This document shows positions 1-12,200 of a stretch of 21,681 bases of DNA, one piece after another. Where the stretch lies: contig JBNGIQ010002656.1 of assembly GCA_049999765.1 (NCBI GenBank), forward strand, positions 1-21,681, read 5' to 3'. Below the pieces are notes generated by a model. It was not told where the DNA came from. It ran no database searches and saw only the letters and a program-made list of their open reading frames with translations. The DNA comes from Phaeoceros laevis (taxonomy: Eukaryota > Anthocerotophyta > Anthocerotopsida > Notothyladales). How positions within the stretch are numbered: the stretch's first letter is position 1; every line of letters starts with the position of its first letter. The position numbers and the translations under genes are program-made.

Positions 1-472
1 TCTAGTGCAGTTAGATTTAGTAGATATCCTTATGTTAACCTTTAATGGACTACATGTTTTGGTGATCTTTGGCTCCTCTTTATAACCCTACTCTTACAAA
101 GGGGTGGTATATATGATAGAAGGAATGGATAACCTCACAAAAAAATATCACATGTTTGTGTCGCCTCCATTGAGAGGCACCCCTTACTCCCTATCACACA
201 TGTCTTTGCATAACGGGCTAGGAACGGATCGGGTTCCTTGAAACGAAGAGGCCCAAGATGGACTGTGTGTCATTAAGGGGTTTAGAGACATGCTATTGGG
301 AGCAAACAAGGCCTTCTTGTCGAACCTCAAAATATCATGAGGTCATTTTATTTTGACATTTTATTTTGACCTCATGACCTCATGTACCTCATGATCATCA
401 ATACTGTACAATGCTCACATAATATCTCCACTATTCACGAGTAGTTTGAACTTGTATGAATCCTGCCAAGCA
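1..472. other. Unassigned AT-leaning flank
   Basis: No gene is supported here. The stretch lies downstream of the minus-strand RING gene that ends at 473, so its right part is probably the 3' UTR and polyadenylation region of that gene. The left part has no open frame of note and no recognisable element. A 13-bp tandem duplication and a hairpin near 335-377 are described separately. Confidence 0.5.
345..370. repeat. Perfect 13-bp tandem duplication
   Basis: ATTTTATTTTGAC occurs twice head to tail (345-357 and 358-370). The pair sits in the loop and inner stem of an 11-bp inverted repeat: TCATGAGGTCA at 335-345 and TGACCTCATGA at 367-377. CCTCATG then recurs twice more up to about 394. This looks like replication slippage next to a small hairpin. 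Confidence 0.9.
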
Positions 473-1895
473 TTAAATGCATCTCTTTGTGACGTCTGGG
501 TTAATAAACATAGTGATGCATCCCAGCTCGAGGTACTTTTTCGTGCTTACCCTTTCTAAGGCCAGCAATGTTGCCTCAATCAGGTTAATTTTGGCCGTGA
601 CCTCTTCTTGCTTGGTTACAATAGGACACCGAGTGACCTGTGTCTCTTCTGTTTCTCTTTGGACTCCTTGCTGGGTTGCTTGAATCTGGGAGATGAGGTC
701 GATGTTGATTCGTTCTGATTCATTGACTCCAAGCCTTGCCGACAAATAGGTGAGGTAGGCTACAAAAGGAAGATCTAGGCCCTACATACCAGTAAGTGAA
801 GGCACTCACCGCATTGACCATGTCACTTAGCTCCATCTCTCTAGCATGAAGATTCTCCAGCCTTTCATCAACCTCCTGCAACGCTTCGTCGAGCCCCTGC
901 AGCATTCCCACAAGCACTTAGCAACCTTGGTACTGCTTGGCTAGTCTGCACAACCAGTGGAGAGGGGCCGGTCTGGTCCGAGTACCGCGGACGGAGTGTC
1001 GATTTTTTCTGTCAAAAACTGGAAAGCCTGGACCTTCGTCAGGCTCTCACCTCTTTTGACTCTACGGTTTCCACAAGCTCAGTCCTTAGGATGTTGCAGC
1101 GAGTCTCAACCCCTGCTGGTCTTTCTGGAAGCCCGTCTCTGTCCAGAGGATGAACAGCAGTCCAACTTGGCTTGCGTTGCAAAGCTGTCAGACTGTCAAT
1201 CAGCTTTTGCAAAGACAGATTTAGAGTTCGAGAAGCAATTCTTTGTCGACAGTACGGGCATGTAGCCTTTTTACTGTTCCCGCAGGTATGAACTGCCAAA
1301 CACTGCACTGAAATGAGTCGTTGGCGTACGGAAATGGGAGGCTCATAGCCAGTTGTTTGAAAGTAGTAAACCCAACCATGTCTTTCACTTGCAAATACCA
1401 TGGATGGGAGCATTCACAGAGCGAAATAAACCTTTGCACAGAAGGTGTGACCGCAAGGAGAAAGGAGCATGGGAGAATTTGTTGGCGACCTCATCAGCTC
1501 GAAACAAATAGGACAAGAATGGCTCTCTAACTCGGCAGCCAATGAGCTGCAACAATGGAAGTCTTATTAGCTAGGGAGCCCTACTTTTTGCTCTCACATG
1601 TATGCACCAATCAGTCTCTACCTCTTAGCGCATTGACCAACGACACAAGCATGCCACATTCTGCCCATGTTACAACATAAAATATTCCTTCACGCCATAC
1701 CACACTACCTGACTAAAAATCAGCTGTGACGGTCACAAGTAGGTTTATGAAGCCCAAATCCAAACATTGAAGATGCACTGCAGACACAACGCTTTCATGA
1801 ACTGGACATACACACCTCGCAAGGTCGTTGGAAACATCCATCTCCGCTGTTGCCGCTGATCGACGAACACAGTTGGGATCCTTCAACAATGCCAT
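473..1895 (-). CDS. RING finger, coiled-coil protein (probable E3 ubiquitin ligase)
   Basis: Five minus-strand exons: 1816-1895, 1432-1546, 1051-1302, about 790-896, about 473-734, giving roughly 271 aa. Exons 1 to 4 join in phase. A complete C3HC4 RING is built across exons 2 and 3: CPIC, then CGHTFC, then AKC after the splice, then CPYCR, at about residues 35-85. A RING alone implies E2 binding and ubiquitin transfer. After it come about 60 residues with no recognised domain, then two charged stretches with heptad-like leucines in exons 4 and 5, which suggest a coiled coil and oligomerisation. No B-box is visible, so TRIM is not a safe name. The start is the first in-frame ATG at 1895. Substrate and cellular location are unknown. 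The exon 4/5 junction is uncertain: the strong donor after 810 (GTGAGT) does not keep the coiled-coil frame, whereas a donor after 790 with a 55-nt intron does. The C terminus is therefore provisional. Confidence 0.75.
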
Positions 1896-2984
1896 CGTCC
1901 GCAGCTCCAAGTTGACCCAAACAAATGGAGTGACAATCAATCACTCCCAGCTTGACAACAAATGAGTATCTGTGACACATCAAGGCCATATTCGACCTCC
2001 ATCAACAGCTTCCCGCCACTTTCCATGCCCCAGCAAACTTTTGTGCTGGACCGGCTTCAGATAATGCAGACAGCGTACAAGTTGCGCCACCAACCCCCTA
2101 ACAACAACAAAGAATACTTTCTCCACCAAACAAAGCGATCTGCTCATTTCTCAATTACCCGGCAAAACCTCGAAGCGCGGATCACACGAACATCACAGTA
2201 ATCAGGCACAGACATGGTTGCTCCGACAAGCATGAGCAAGAAGCGGTCTTCGGAAACATCCAGTCAACGACCGGATCTTGAACCGGTCATAGTGTCAGTT
2301 GAGCTCTACTGTAGCTTGTGATCGGTAAGCTGTATATTCCAGACAAGCCCTAACTGGAGGCCCGGGTTACAGTAACCGAGCACGGAAGGAAGGTTATTTT
2401 GTTGACAAACGGAGCCGGCGCGAATGCGAACCTCCGCTTAAATAAGCTGGCCAGCTGGCTTTCACGTTTCTGCCAATCACGCATGCAGCGGGCCTCCTCA
2501 CTGCCAGCAACATTGCACCCACCTGCAGTGGAGATGTGCTTGGGAGCTGAAATGCTACCTTTCCAAAAAACTTGGTTTTAGTGCGCCAAATGGAAGGAGG
2601 TAACCGGACTCCATGTGCAAAATCAGGAAAGAAGGATTTCGACCCAGATGGTGGTACGAACACTCGACAGTCGTGGATCGACAAGGTCTAGGCGGGAAAT
2701 TCGGCGCAGGTTTGGTGTAGCAAGTGTGAAGGAACAGGTGCTCAGGTGCAAGAGCTGGAATCGGGGTGAGTTTTGGCCAGCACGTATGTGCAGCGGGTTG
2801 GACAGGGGCTAAACTCGGACGAGCAGCAGGTTGGATTGAGCAGATGGGCCCAAGCATGTGGCAGCTGATGCTGCCCTTGCTACTTGTCTCTCGGCAATGC
2901 GCGCCTGGCGTAGCTCTGTCCACCATTTGGCCTCACCAGACATGGCCTATGCTTCTGGCTTCATAATTTTGAGTGCGCTTCATC
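1896..2984. promoter_or_regulatory. Divergent 5' region between RING gene and CLEC16A-like gene
   Basis: About 1.1 kb separate two genes transcribed away from each other, so it should hold both promoters and 5' UTRs. Short open frames exist on both strands but none resembles a protein family. A TTAAATAAG stretch near 2439 is only a weak TATA-like candidate. I see no clear transcription start site or repeat. Confidence 0.5.
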
Positions 2985-5900
2985 ATGTGGCTGTGGAGGC
3001 CCAGGGACCGCTTTTCCTTGGAAGAACTCAAGTATGTCTACTCGCCTGTTCGACTACAAGCCTAATTGTATTTTTCCGGAAGATTTTTGGCTGCTGTGGC
3101 GTAGTAACAAGTGCTGATCTACGTAGTCGATAGATTACTGATACCTGGAAACTCTTGATGTTCGCCTTGCTAAGAGTCAGGATTGCTATCCTGCGATGAC
3201 TTGAAAGGCGAGTAGCCAGACTGCTTGGTAACTTGCTTGCGTAACCCCGTTTTGGGACTGGGTAAACGCAGTTAAAGCAGTAGTGTGAATACCACTTCTC
3301 ATGCGCTTTGCGTCTTGGTACAGGTATCTGACTGACCAGCTGCAAAAAGCAACGCCTGTGACTGAGGCAAACAAGGTTTGGATACTTCTTGTGTTCATTT
3401 TTCGCCGCACATCTTAGGTCTTCTCTGTATGATCTCAACGACTCAGTGCTAATTGTGGTTGCGTTTGAATGCAGGACTATGTTGTCGAGACATTGCGATC
3501 AATTGCTGAACTCCTCATTTGGGGAGATCAGCATGGTCCCGCATTTTTCGAGTATGCATGTGACTATCGAATCAACTTGGTGTTTGTTTCTGTAGGGAGA
3601 TACAGCGGTAGCAGGTGTTCATTTCTTACTGTTGCATTTGCAAAGCTCTAAATTGTTGTTTGTCTGTCATTTAGCTTCTTCATGGAGAAGCAGGTTATGG
3701 CTCAATTTATGCAGATTTTGAAAAACAGCAGCAAAAGCAGTAGTGTCGCTGTGCAGTTGCTTCAAACTTTGAGTATATTGATACAAAATATTCGCAGCGA
3801 GCATGCCATATGTGAGTAATGTGTTTCCCTGCTGCGCATATTTGTATCACGCCTTTGCTGTGGCTTAGTAAAGCTAGCAGATGTGTGGGTGACCTTGTTG
3901 CAAGTTTAACCATCGGTTGCTTTTTGACAGATTATTTGTTCAGCAACGAGCATCTAAACAATCTCATTACTTATCCTTTTGACTTTCGACATGAGGAGGT
4001 CTTAGCATATTACATCTCATTCTTAAGGTGTGTGAGTTTTTCACCTCTCCATGCATTTGCAAGTTTTTTACCATAGCTTGTCAGCGTCTCAGAAGTTTTG
4101 GCAAACAATGTCACCTCTAGAGGCTGTCCTCTGCTTAGCTAAACATTACATCATTCTTCGCCCCATTTCAGAACCATCAGTATGAAACTTGACAAGACCA
4201 CTGTTTCATTCTTCATCAAAACTGATAATGTAGGTGATGCATGCCCTTTGTGTTCAAGTGCTGTTTTTGCCACTTCGTTTGTCGAGATCAAGTGACATGG
4301 AGAATGCTGTCTTGCCCAGGACGAGGTCATATCCTTTCCCTTGTACAGCGAAGCGATCAAATTTTTCCACCATGAAGAGAGCATGGTGCGGATAGCTGTT
4401 CGCACTTTGACTCTCAATGTGTATCATGGTGAGTGTAAATTGTTGCATACTACTGAGTTGCTGTGTTCAAGCTAAATTGTGTCTTTTTTGAATATGCCGC
4501 TCGCGACTTAGGCACTTCAAAGCTGTTATGGATGTGGGCCGCAACCAATGGCATTGGACAGTTTCAAAGCCCACTACCAAATTTGTTGCTTAAACATGGT
4601 GAGAGATCGTCTGTTTCTTGAACTCCTTTGCTGCCACATGTGCAGTGGAGGATGAGGGCATACAGAAGTTTGTGATGAGCTCCCACGTTGTAGGCTACTT
4701 CTCAGACCTCATCGAATTTGTTCGTCAGCAAACATTCAACTTGGATGGCTTGGTGGCTGAAGCAGCAAAGTACTGTATCTGCTCGACCCTTGGATTTTAA
4801 GATGTAGAGAGTTGGCCTATGGATAAATGTTTCTGGCTGTGGTGAAGTCAGAGAGTTTGAGGAGGAACATATTGATGTTATGACCAAATGATTTTCTGAA
4901 GCAGTTACTTTCTGTTGTGTTCTCACAGATCGCCTGATTCATCTCATACAATCGGAAGGCTGGAAGCCTCAATAGCTGAGACTGGGGACCTTCTGTATTA
5001 CTGCAATGACATCATCGGTGCCGGGGTTCCTGACATGGCAAAAATAATAACGGAGCACATTATGCAGATCCTTGTGTTACCTGTGTTGCTGCCATCTGTC
5101 TATGGCATGCGTACAATTCGAACTCCTGATCTGGTAAGAAGCTAAAGAATTGTATTTTGGGTTGCTGTCAAACGGAAGCTGTATTTGACACAGTCCATAC
5201 CTCACTGCAGGTCAGCGCCTTGTCTGCAATGTACCTTCTGTCTCGACTCTTGCATGTCGTAAGACAGAAAACCCTGGTCAATGGCATCGCAACTGCTCTT
5301 CTCCAACCTGCCAATTCTTTTGAAACCAAGCTAATTGAAGATGGGAAAGCTGGACCTCATCCACCACAAGAATTTAATGGGGCAGATGGTGGTGTTTGTG
5401 ATGGTGATGCAACTACAATAAAGGACAGTACACGGTAAGCATTCGTATTTTAAGGAGACAGTGGTTAAATGACCGTATCGATTGACAGCCGTGTTTGCAG
5501 GTTGATTGCTCCGTGCTTTATGTTTAACAGGAACTCTTTGTGCACCTTCAGAGATGCCCTGATTGCAAATCTGCTTAGTGGTGATGACAAGCTTATTTTG
5601 GCAGCACTTTGCGTTCTTGTTTCACTCCTACAAAACGAAGGTGCATGACCTATGTCCAAAATATTGTTGTTTGCTGTTACCGAATACTATTGTTAGTTTT
5701 GTGGATATGGTTTCCTTCAGGTGAATTGAAGCTTGGTTGTGCTTGCAGCCTTAGATGAATCGCTCTTGGATGCCCTAGGGCTGTTGTCCCAGCGCAAGCG
5801 ACATAGAAAGCTTCTGTTGGTATGTGCACTCAGTTGTTCATCGCTGTTTTAATCAAATTAACAAACCAGATCTTTAACTGCATCGTTGCGTGGTGTCTGG

Positions 5901-7824
5901 ACATGGTGTCTGAACTCACCACATGGTGTCTGATCACAGCAAACTCTGATGGGAACAAAACCAGATGAAGAGCTTGGCCAGCTGTTCGAGCGTACTGAGG
6001 ATGATCTGCCTTTGGAGCTTCAGAACTTGAAGGTGTCGGCTGTGGAAGATGCTGTGGTATGTGACCTGATCATGATGCAGGATATAACTCTTGAAATGAT
6101 AGTTTTTCGAGCACTTTTTAGGGTTGAATGACCATCCTGAAATGTCCAGCTGCCACTTACCTGTTTGTACATTGTTTTAACAATGGTCCATCTTTAGGTC
6201 ATTGATGCTTTGATGCAAGTACATTGTAAGAGACCTCCCTCCTGTGTCGAGGCGCTATGGCATGCTGGGTGGTTAATCCGTCAGTTAGTGCCACATCATG
6301 ATTACAGACTAAGTGAGGCAAGAAGTCTTACGCTGAAGGTACCGTTGGTCGCCATTCTCATGTAATCTGTCACAGTTTTGATCAGTGGCATTAGATTTTA
6401 AGCAATGTGGTACTGTAACATACTCCAGATTGCGTACATGGAGTCCTGCAAGGATCTCGCTCATGAGGTGGAGGGATGTTGGTGTGACATCATCCCAGGA
6501 CTTCTGAAGGAGGAGTGGAAAGTCTGCAAGAAAGGTGTATGCACTTGCCTCTCACTATGTTGTTTCCAACCACCTTCAAAACGGCTATCAGCATCTGACT
6601 AGATGTATTGCATTTCAACAGCTTTGGAGACCCCTTTCCTTCAGAAAGACTCTTCATTTGTCCTGATGCCGCACAATCAGCATTCTCGAGTTGATGGTAA
6701 TGTGTACTCTTTCTGAGTTTGCCTTTTGAGCGGCACAGTAGGGTACTGTGGTGTGCCTTAATTTTCTTGTGTGTGCAATGAGGGGGTGGTTGACAAAATT
6801 ATATGGCCCAATCCTCTCATACAGCTGGCTTAATTTACTGGTCCTATGTTAAACAGGTGAGCAATCGTCTTCAGTTCTAGGAGAATGGATGCGAGCCACA
6901 CTTAAGGTTCCTATACCCAAGTCTCCTTGGGTGTTTTCATAGACTTTTTCTGCTTTCAGGTTCTAATTTTGGCCTTTATCATCCTCAGGTTTTTGTCGTT
7001 CTCCATCAGATGCAAGCTCAATTTCTTAATGGGCCACTTCCAGATCAACCACCCTTGGGTGAGGCTGAAAAGCCTCCTGCAAATGTTCGCACAAATAGGT
7101 CGGGCATGGAACTGGACGTGGTCAAAGCTGGGACTGAGATAGAAATACGTAAGTAACGGCACTTGTCAATAGAGTTAGAACTTTTATGGTACTTAGGGGC
7201 ACATGCACAGTCAGTTACTTATTCGTCCTATCCATGCCTTTGGTGCAGTTCCTGGCGATGCTATGGCATGCAGAGTCTCCTTTGAGAGAGGGAAGGAGCG
7301 CAATGTCTATCTGTTAGCCGTCTCGCAAGGTGTGTCAGGGTGGCTCATTCTGGCGGAAGATGTCCCCTCGAAGCCTAGCATTGGTATTATACGAGTCTTA
7401 GCAGCACTTGCAGGATGTTCGGTAAGAACTTACTGTCCAGTTAGAAGTAAATTTATTTTCCTACTTGGGCAATCTGGGTATCTAAGTGATCTCTGGATCT
7501 GTTTTCTTGCAGCCTAGAGTCGACCAAGAGCATCCACGCTGGCTGCATTTGCGCATTAGGTCTCCAAACCAGCCTTCTGCAGATACGGGGAGGCTTGGAA
7601 CACATGGATCAGCTCGAGTTAAACGCCTAGTAGATGGCAGATGGACTCTTGCTTTTCCTGATGAGGCTGCCTGCAGCGCTGCCTTGCTGGCTGTGACCGA
7701 AGAGCTAGCTATCCAAAGAATTGCTGTTGAACAGGTGTTAAAACCTCTGTTGGGTGGTCAAACAGTTCTCAGTGAAACTTCTAGTGATGCTGCAGATTCC
7801 CCGACACCTGATGGCAGCATCTAA
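2985..7824 (+). CDS. TT9: CLEC16A-like protein (FPL domain; plant TT9/GFS9 family)
   Basis: Twenty exons: 2985-3031, 3324-3375, 3475-3551, 3675-3811, 3931-4027, 4172-4229, 4320-4428, 4646-4769, 4929-5133, 5211-5434, 5501-5640, 5749-5819, 5940-6056, 6198-6338, 6429-6534, 6622-6696, 6857-6906, 6989-7148, 7249-7421, 7513-7824. They sum to 825 codons with every phase matching (824 aa). The N terminus (FSLEELKYL, then [17 protein letters not shown]) and residues to about 190 ([33 protein letters not shown]) form the FPL domain of CLEC16A. The segment near residues 665-735 ([13 protein letters not shown]) matches the conserved C-terminal domain. Animal CLEC16A acts in endosome-lysosome traffic and mitophagy; Arabidopsis TT9/GFS9 is a Golgi-associated peripheral membrane protein needed for vacuolar traffic and flavonoid accumulation. 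Start: the ATG at 2985 follows an in-frame stop at 2964-2966. No signal peptide or membrane segment is evident. Function here is inferred by homology. Confidence 0.94.
5891..5933 (+). repeat. Short repeats at a 3' splice site
   Basis: ACATGGTGTCTGA is present twice (5901-5913 and 5921-5933), with a partial copy TGGTGTCTG at 5891-5899. All lie in the last 50 nt of the intron preceding the exon at 5940, ending just before the acceptor CAG at 5937-5939. The pyrimidine tract expected there is therefore poor. Likely a local tandem duplication. Confidence 0.85.
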
Positions 7825-9243
7825 GGAGCTCGAACCTGTCTACTTGCCCAACTGACCAGACCATTGGGTGCTGGTTTTGTCTGCGGCAACAGCAGCTCCA
7901 GGTGGGTACTATTCATTGTTGGGAATGAAGCCCATCAAGGTCAGCACCCAGTGAATCCTATAGCGACTTGCCTCATGTACCATATATCAACCTATTCTTC
8001 AGTGCTATTGATCCTTGCCCCATTCGTCTGGTGTTTGGTAAGACCTTTGGTGCTTTAATGTTCGCCCGTGCATCAGCTTCCTGCTGCACTACAGGCTCAC
8101 AAGGGTCGCATACGGTATTGTTGCGTATGCCTGGAATGTGACAGTGCGGTCAGCAGGTGAATATATTTGAATTTCGTATGAAGTTGTGCTATGGCATCCA
8201 TGCGATGACGAGTTCCCACCTATTCTCCGCACTTCACGAACCGCCATCATGTTTAGCTGCACATCCCAAAACCGCCCACCTTGTGCCTTGTGCACCATAT
8301 GGGACACGCGCACGCGGGGTTACTTGTACATTAATGATACGTGCCCATAGTAAGCAGGACAAGCCCTACACGTCGCGAAGTTAATAATAGTAAGTTACAA
8401 GGGGAATGTCGACCCGCGGAATTCTTACTAGGGGGAAGTGGAAAGCAATTAAGTAGATTGCGGTTCGTGAAGTGCGGAGTACCGTAGTTCCCGGTTGGGG
8501 AAACTCTTCTTATGCAGCGTATGGGATCCCATAGTGTACCACAACGTTGACGATTTTTTCCTTGCATCAGCCAACCGCCCCTAACAGCTTCTAGACTAGT
8601 TACTAGTAGCGATAGCAACTGGTGATCTTACGATCTGTACTGCAGTTATTCGTCGAGAAGCTTGTGGCCGGTACGGTATTGCGCACGAGTCCTCTGGTGT
8701 GGGCCCTGATGATCAATTCGTCACGCCAACTCTGATGGCGAGACAGCAGTCTATGCAGATAAGCGATACACGTCGATGGGATGAACCGGAAGATCACGAC
8801 CACGGCTCTGATATCCCACTAAAGCTGCAGATTGCCTCTGCAAGGACAAAAATCAGCAGGTCGCGTTGTTGCAGGGCGAAGTCCGCGCATGCATTCTCTC
8901 TTTGTACACATTTGAAGCTGCCACTGATGCAACGCTAGTGAGTGATAATTTTTCGACCAAGATATGTGTGACCTGGACTCCAGAGGAACACAGACACTGC
9001 AACTGCAGTCTTAGCAGATCGTCAAGTCAGCTGGCACAACCAAGTTTTGAGTTTTGCGAATTCATTGGACCGAGACATTGGGGCACCCCTGGCTGCTGCT
9101 TTGTATGTGGATTGTCAGCTCCAAGTGCTCTGGAGTGCCAGCAGTTACAGGAATCGGTCACAGTGAAGCAAATCTCTTGACAACAAAGGCCCAGCGGGAA
9201 ACTCCCAGGAAGCGAGAATCCTGGATCCTGCCTGTGGCACCCG
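7825..9243. other. Intergenic region between CLEC16A-like and ABC1K genes
   Basis: The first few hundred bases should be the 3' UTR of the CLEC16A-like gene and the last few hundred the promoter and 5' UTR of the ABC1K gene. The open frames inside (for example 8331-8618 on minus and 8866-9180 on plus) show no family resemblance and no splice logic. The 8220-8535 segment contains a 20-bp inverted repeat and a 14-bp palindrome, listed separately. No RNA gene was recognised. Confidence 0.5.
8225..8481. repeat. 20-bp perfect inverted repeat with ~215-bp spacer
   Basis: CTCCGCACTTCACGAACCGC begins near 8225 and its exact reverse complement GCGGTTCGTGAAGTGCGGAG ends near 8481. Identity stops at the arm edges. 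Downstream at 8520-8533 is a separate perfect palindrome, TATGGGATCCCATA. The spacer has no coding frame that I can support. A small non-autonomous element or a foldback remnant is possible, but no target-site duplication was found. Confidence 0.8.
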
Positions 9244-12200
9244 ATGTGGCACAGTAGAATGGATCTTGTCGCTGCGAAACACTTGCTGTTGCTTGTACCT
9301 GTCCCAGCAGTTGAGCATAGATTGCTGGGGAACTTTGCTCGAAAGACCAACCCTTTGACCAGAGTGAGGTCTCCGGTTTCTGAAGCAAATGTGCTCTCGC
9401 GTGCAAGAGCAGCCCAGGCAGGTGGCGGAGTCCCACCTCGTAACAAATCAGCGGTAGGTGCTTTCATGGATGTCGGAGGTGATTTGGAGTTCCAACGGCC
9501 ATGTCTGTTATGGTGAAATGGTTGTTTCGCATCTCATTGAACAGGGCACAAAACAGTCAAAAGTTGATGCAAAGGGCTTTGCCGACTTGCTTGGAGACTG
9601 GTCCAAGGGCTGGCCAGGAGGTGAAACAGGCCTTTACGGGTGGGTGAGTGTCAACTTGACGCCTTTTTCAATCCTCTGCGATATGTCCATCTTGTACCAC
9701 CACTAAATATCCATATGCTCCAGTGACCAGGATCACGACTTTCACATGTGGTCAAACTCTTGTGTAAGTGCATTTTGCTCTGGGTGCTAACATCACCTGG
9801 CGCGTATCAGGTGGACATGCTGGAGCTGAAAGGGTCGACTGCCCGGCAATTTGCCACTAGGTGTGCTTGTCGTCAGCTTCAGGGACATTGGAAGTTCATA
9901 TTAGGCAGTTCAGGCTGTTCATATTCGGATGGGCGGTAAGGAACTGTAGTTGGTACTGATTGACTGATCCCGTGCAGTTATAATCCTGAAAAGCTGGCAG
10001 ATGTCATGAAAGAACGGCCCGAGGATGTCAGAGCAAGGGCCTTCAATATTTTAGTGAAGCTCGGAGGCTTCGCAGGATCTTTATTTCTCGATAAGCAGGT
10101 CCATCTCATGCTCCGCATCTCTTATCTGGAGATCATTAAATTGACTGGAGTTAGTTGGGGACATGGCAGCTAACATCTTTCGCTGAAGCGCAGACACGAA
10201 AACAGGGTAGCCAGAGAGACAAGCAACGAGCAAGAGATTTGCGCCACATTTTGATCCAGCTTGGTCCATCGTTTGTGAAGGTAGCAAATCGCTTTATGAT
10301 TCAAAGTTTCAGTTGTATTTCTTCTGAGACACTATCGTTTTGTCATGGACAGCTACTGGCTATATGCGGCTTCTATGCTAATTAGCACAGACTCAGTATT
10401 GCAGGTCGGACAGTCATTGTCAGTAAGACCTGATCTCTGCCCACCAGAATACATTGAAGAATTTTCTGAGCTGCAGGTTGGTTATCTTTCTTCTGATCTG
10501 TTCTACCAAAGCAGGCTCTCTTGACTTACAAAGGCTGCATGCACTTTATTGCTGTGTGTCTGTTATAGAGCGGAATCTACCTTTGTTCTTTTCGGAAGTA
10601 AGCTAAGCCTCCTGACTATTCTCGTATCAGGATCGAATACCTCCTTTTCCTACCTCGTTGGCATACGCTCTGATTGAGGAAGAGCTAGGAGCATCAGTGA
10701 GTAACGTTATCTGACGTTTCAGAAAGGGATTCTCTAGCCTGTGGGACGTGATGAGCTAAGATTGTGCATGATATCAGGTGGAGCAGGTGTTCTCCAAGCT
10801 ATCATCTGAGCCAGTGGCTGCAGCAAGCTTGGGCCAGGTAGGTGACAAACTCCCTCACCTAGGACAGGCTGTCAGTACATGACATTCAGGACCACGAAGT
10901 TGCTAATATAAAGCTTCGAAACTTTTCTGCAATAGGTGTACAAGGGGCAGCTCAGATCGACTCGTGAATGGGTTGCTGTCAAGGTGAAGCAACAGCTGAC
11001 AACTAGCTATGACTGTTTAACTCTACTATATTTCAACCCTGCTTAGACTAACCTGCTTAAGGTTTTCTCATGAACACTTCACGGATTGAGTAGGTTCAAA
11101 GGCCAGGCATTGGTGACAACATTGCACTGGACATGTTTTTAGGTACAAAGACAAAGGCCTACCAGTTCATTGATGTGTAGCCAGTTTTCACACACCAGCA
11201 TGATCAGTACGTGCTAATTGTTTGGTTGTTTTCATCCTTCAGTTCGCAAGTTAGCATTGTGGATTGACAAGACACGGAACTATGGATCATCACCACTTTC
11301 ACCTATTGTGGATGAGTTTGCCAGTCGTCTTTTCGCGGAGTTAGACTACATTCAGGTAAAACCTCAATGAACCTCTGACATCATTGAGTTGTTATGTGGA
11401 AAGGACCTTGCACTGTTTGGCCGTCAGCAGTTTTTGAAAAAGAATTTGACGTGCGGTGCCTTCTTTCCAGGAGGGCCACAATTCTGAGCGTTTCTGTGAG
11501 CTATATGGATCCCTTTCACATATCCGTGTACCAAAAGTGCACTGGAAACACACGTAGGTGCCTGTACAGTTGGTGTATAGGTGCCACATTTGAAGGCAGC
11601 TCCTTGCGGATTCTTTGTTGCACTTTTCATGTCTGCTTCCGTTCACTGATTTCTATGTATGCTCAACTTTGATTATAGAACAAGGCGAGTGCTAACAATG
11701 GAGTGGATAGATGGAGTTAAGCTCACTGACCGTAAAGGAATGCAAGAATACGGGCTTCGGATTGTTGATTTCGTGGATCTTGGTGTAGATTGTACCATGC
11801 ATCAACTGCTTGGCCATGGTATGTGCCAATCGAACAAGCGTGTTCGACACAGTACTCAAAGGTCTGGAAAGCTTGTATATACTACACATGACATTGCTTT
11901 TTGTAGCTGAGATCTTTCTGCTATTTCCAGGCTACTTTCATGCAGATCCACATCCTGGTAACATACTAGCAACAAAATCAGGAGACCTTGTCTACTTGGA
12001 CTTTGGGATGATGAGTGAAGCTCCTCAATCAGCAAGGTGTGGGACCCTTGTTTGGTTGTTGTATCTTAGTATGCACTCTTCTCTTCTCCTCTCCCTCAAG
12101 TGTCTAACGAGGGAACATGCAGGTATGGACTTATGGAGAATATTGTTCACTTAGTTAATAGGGAGTATGAGGCGATGGCAAAGGATTATTACAAATTGGG

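Noticed and set aside
2555-2926. 123-codon minus-strand frame in the divergent promoter
   Set aside because: Pro-, Ser- and His-rich with no domain, inside the expected 5' region of the CLEC16A-like gene.
8866-9180. 104-codon plus-strand frame with several cysteines
   Set aside because: Cysteine spacing does not fit a known zinc-binding pattern, no splice sites link it to the ABC1K gene, and it ends at an in-frame stop just upstream of that gene's start codon.
9027-9467. 146-codon minus-strand frame
   Set aside because: It overlaps the first exon of ABC1K on the other strand, and its protein shows no recognisable domain.
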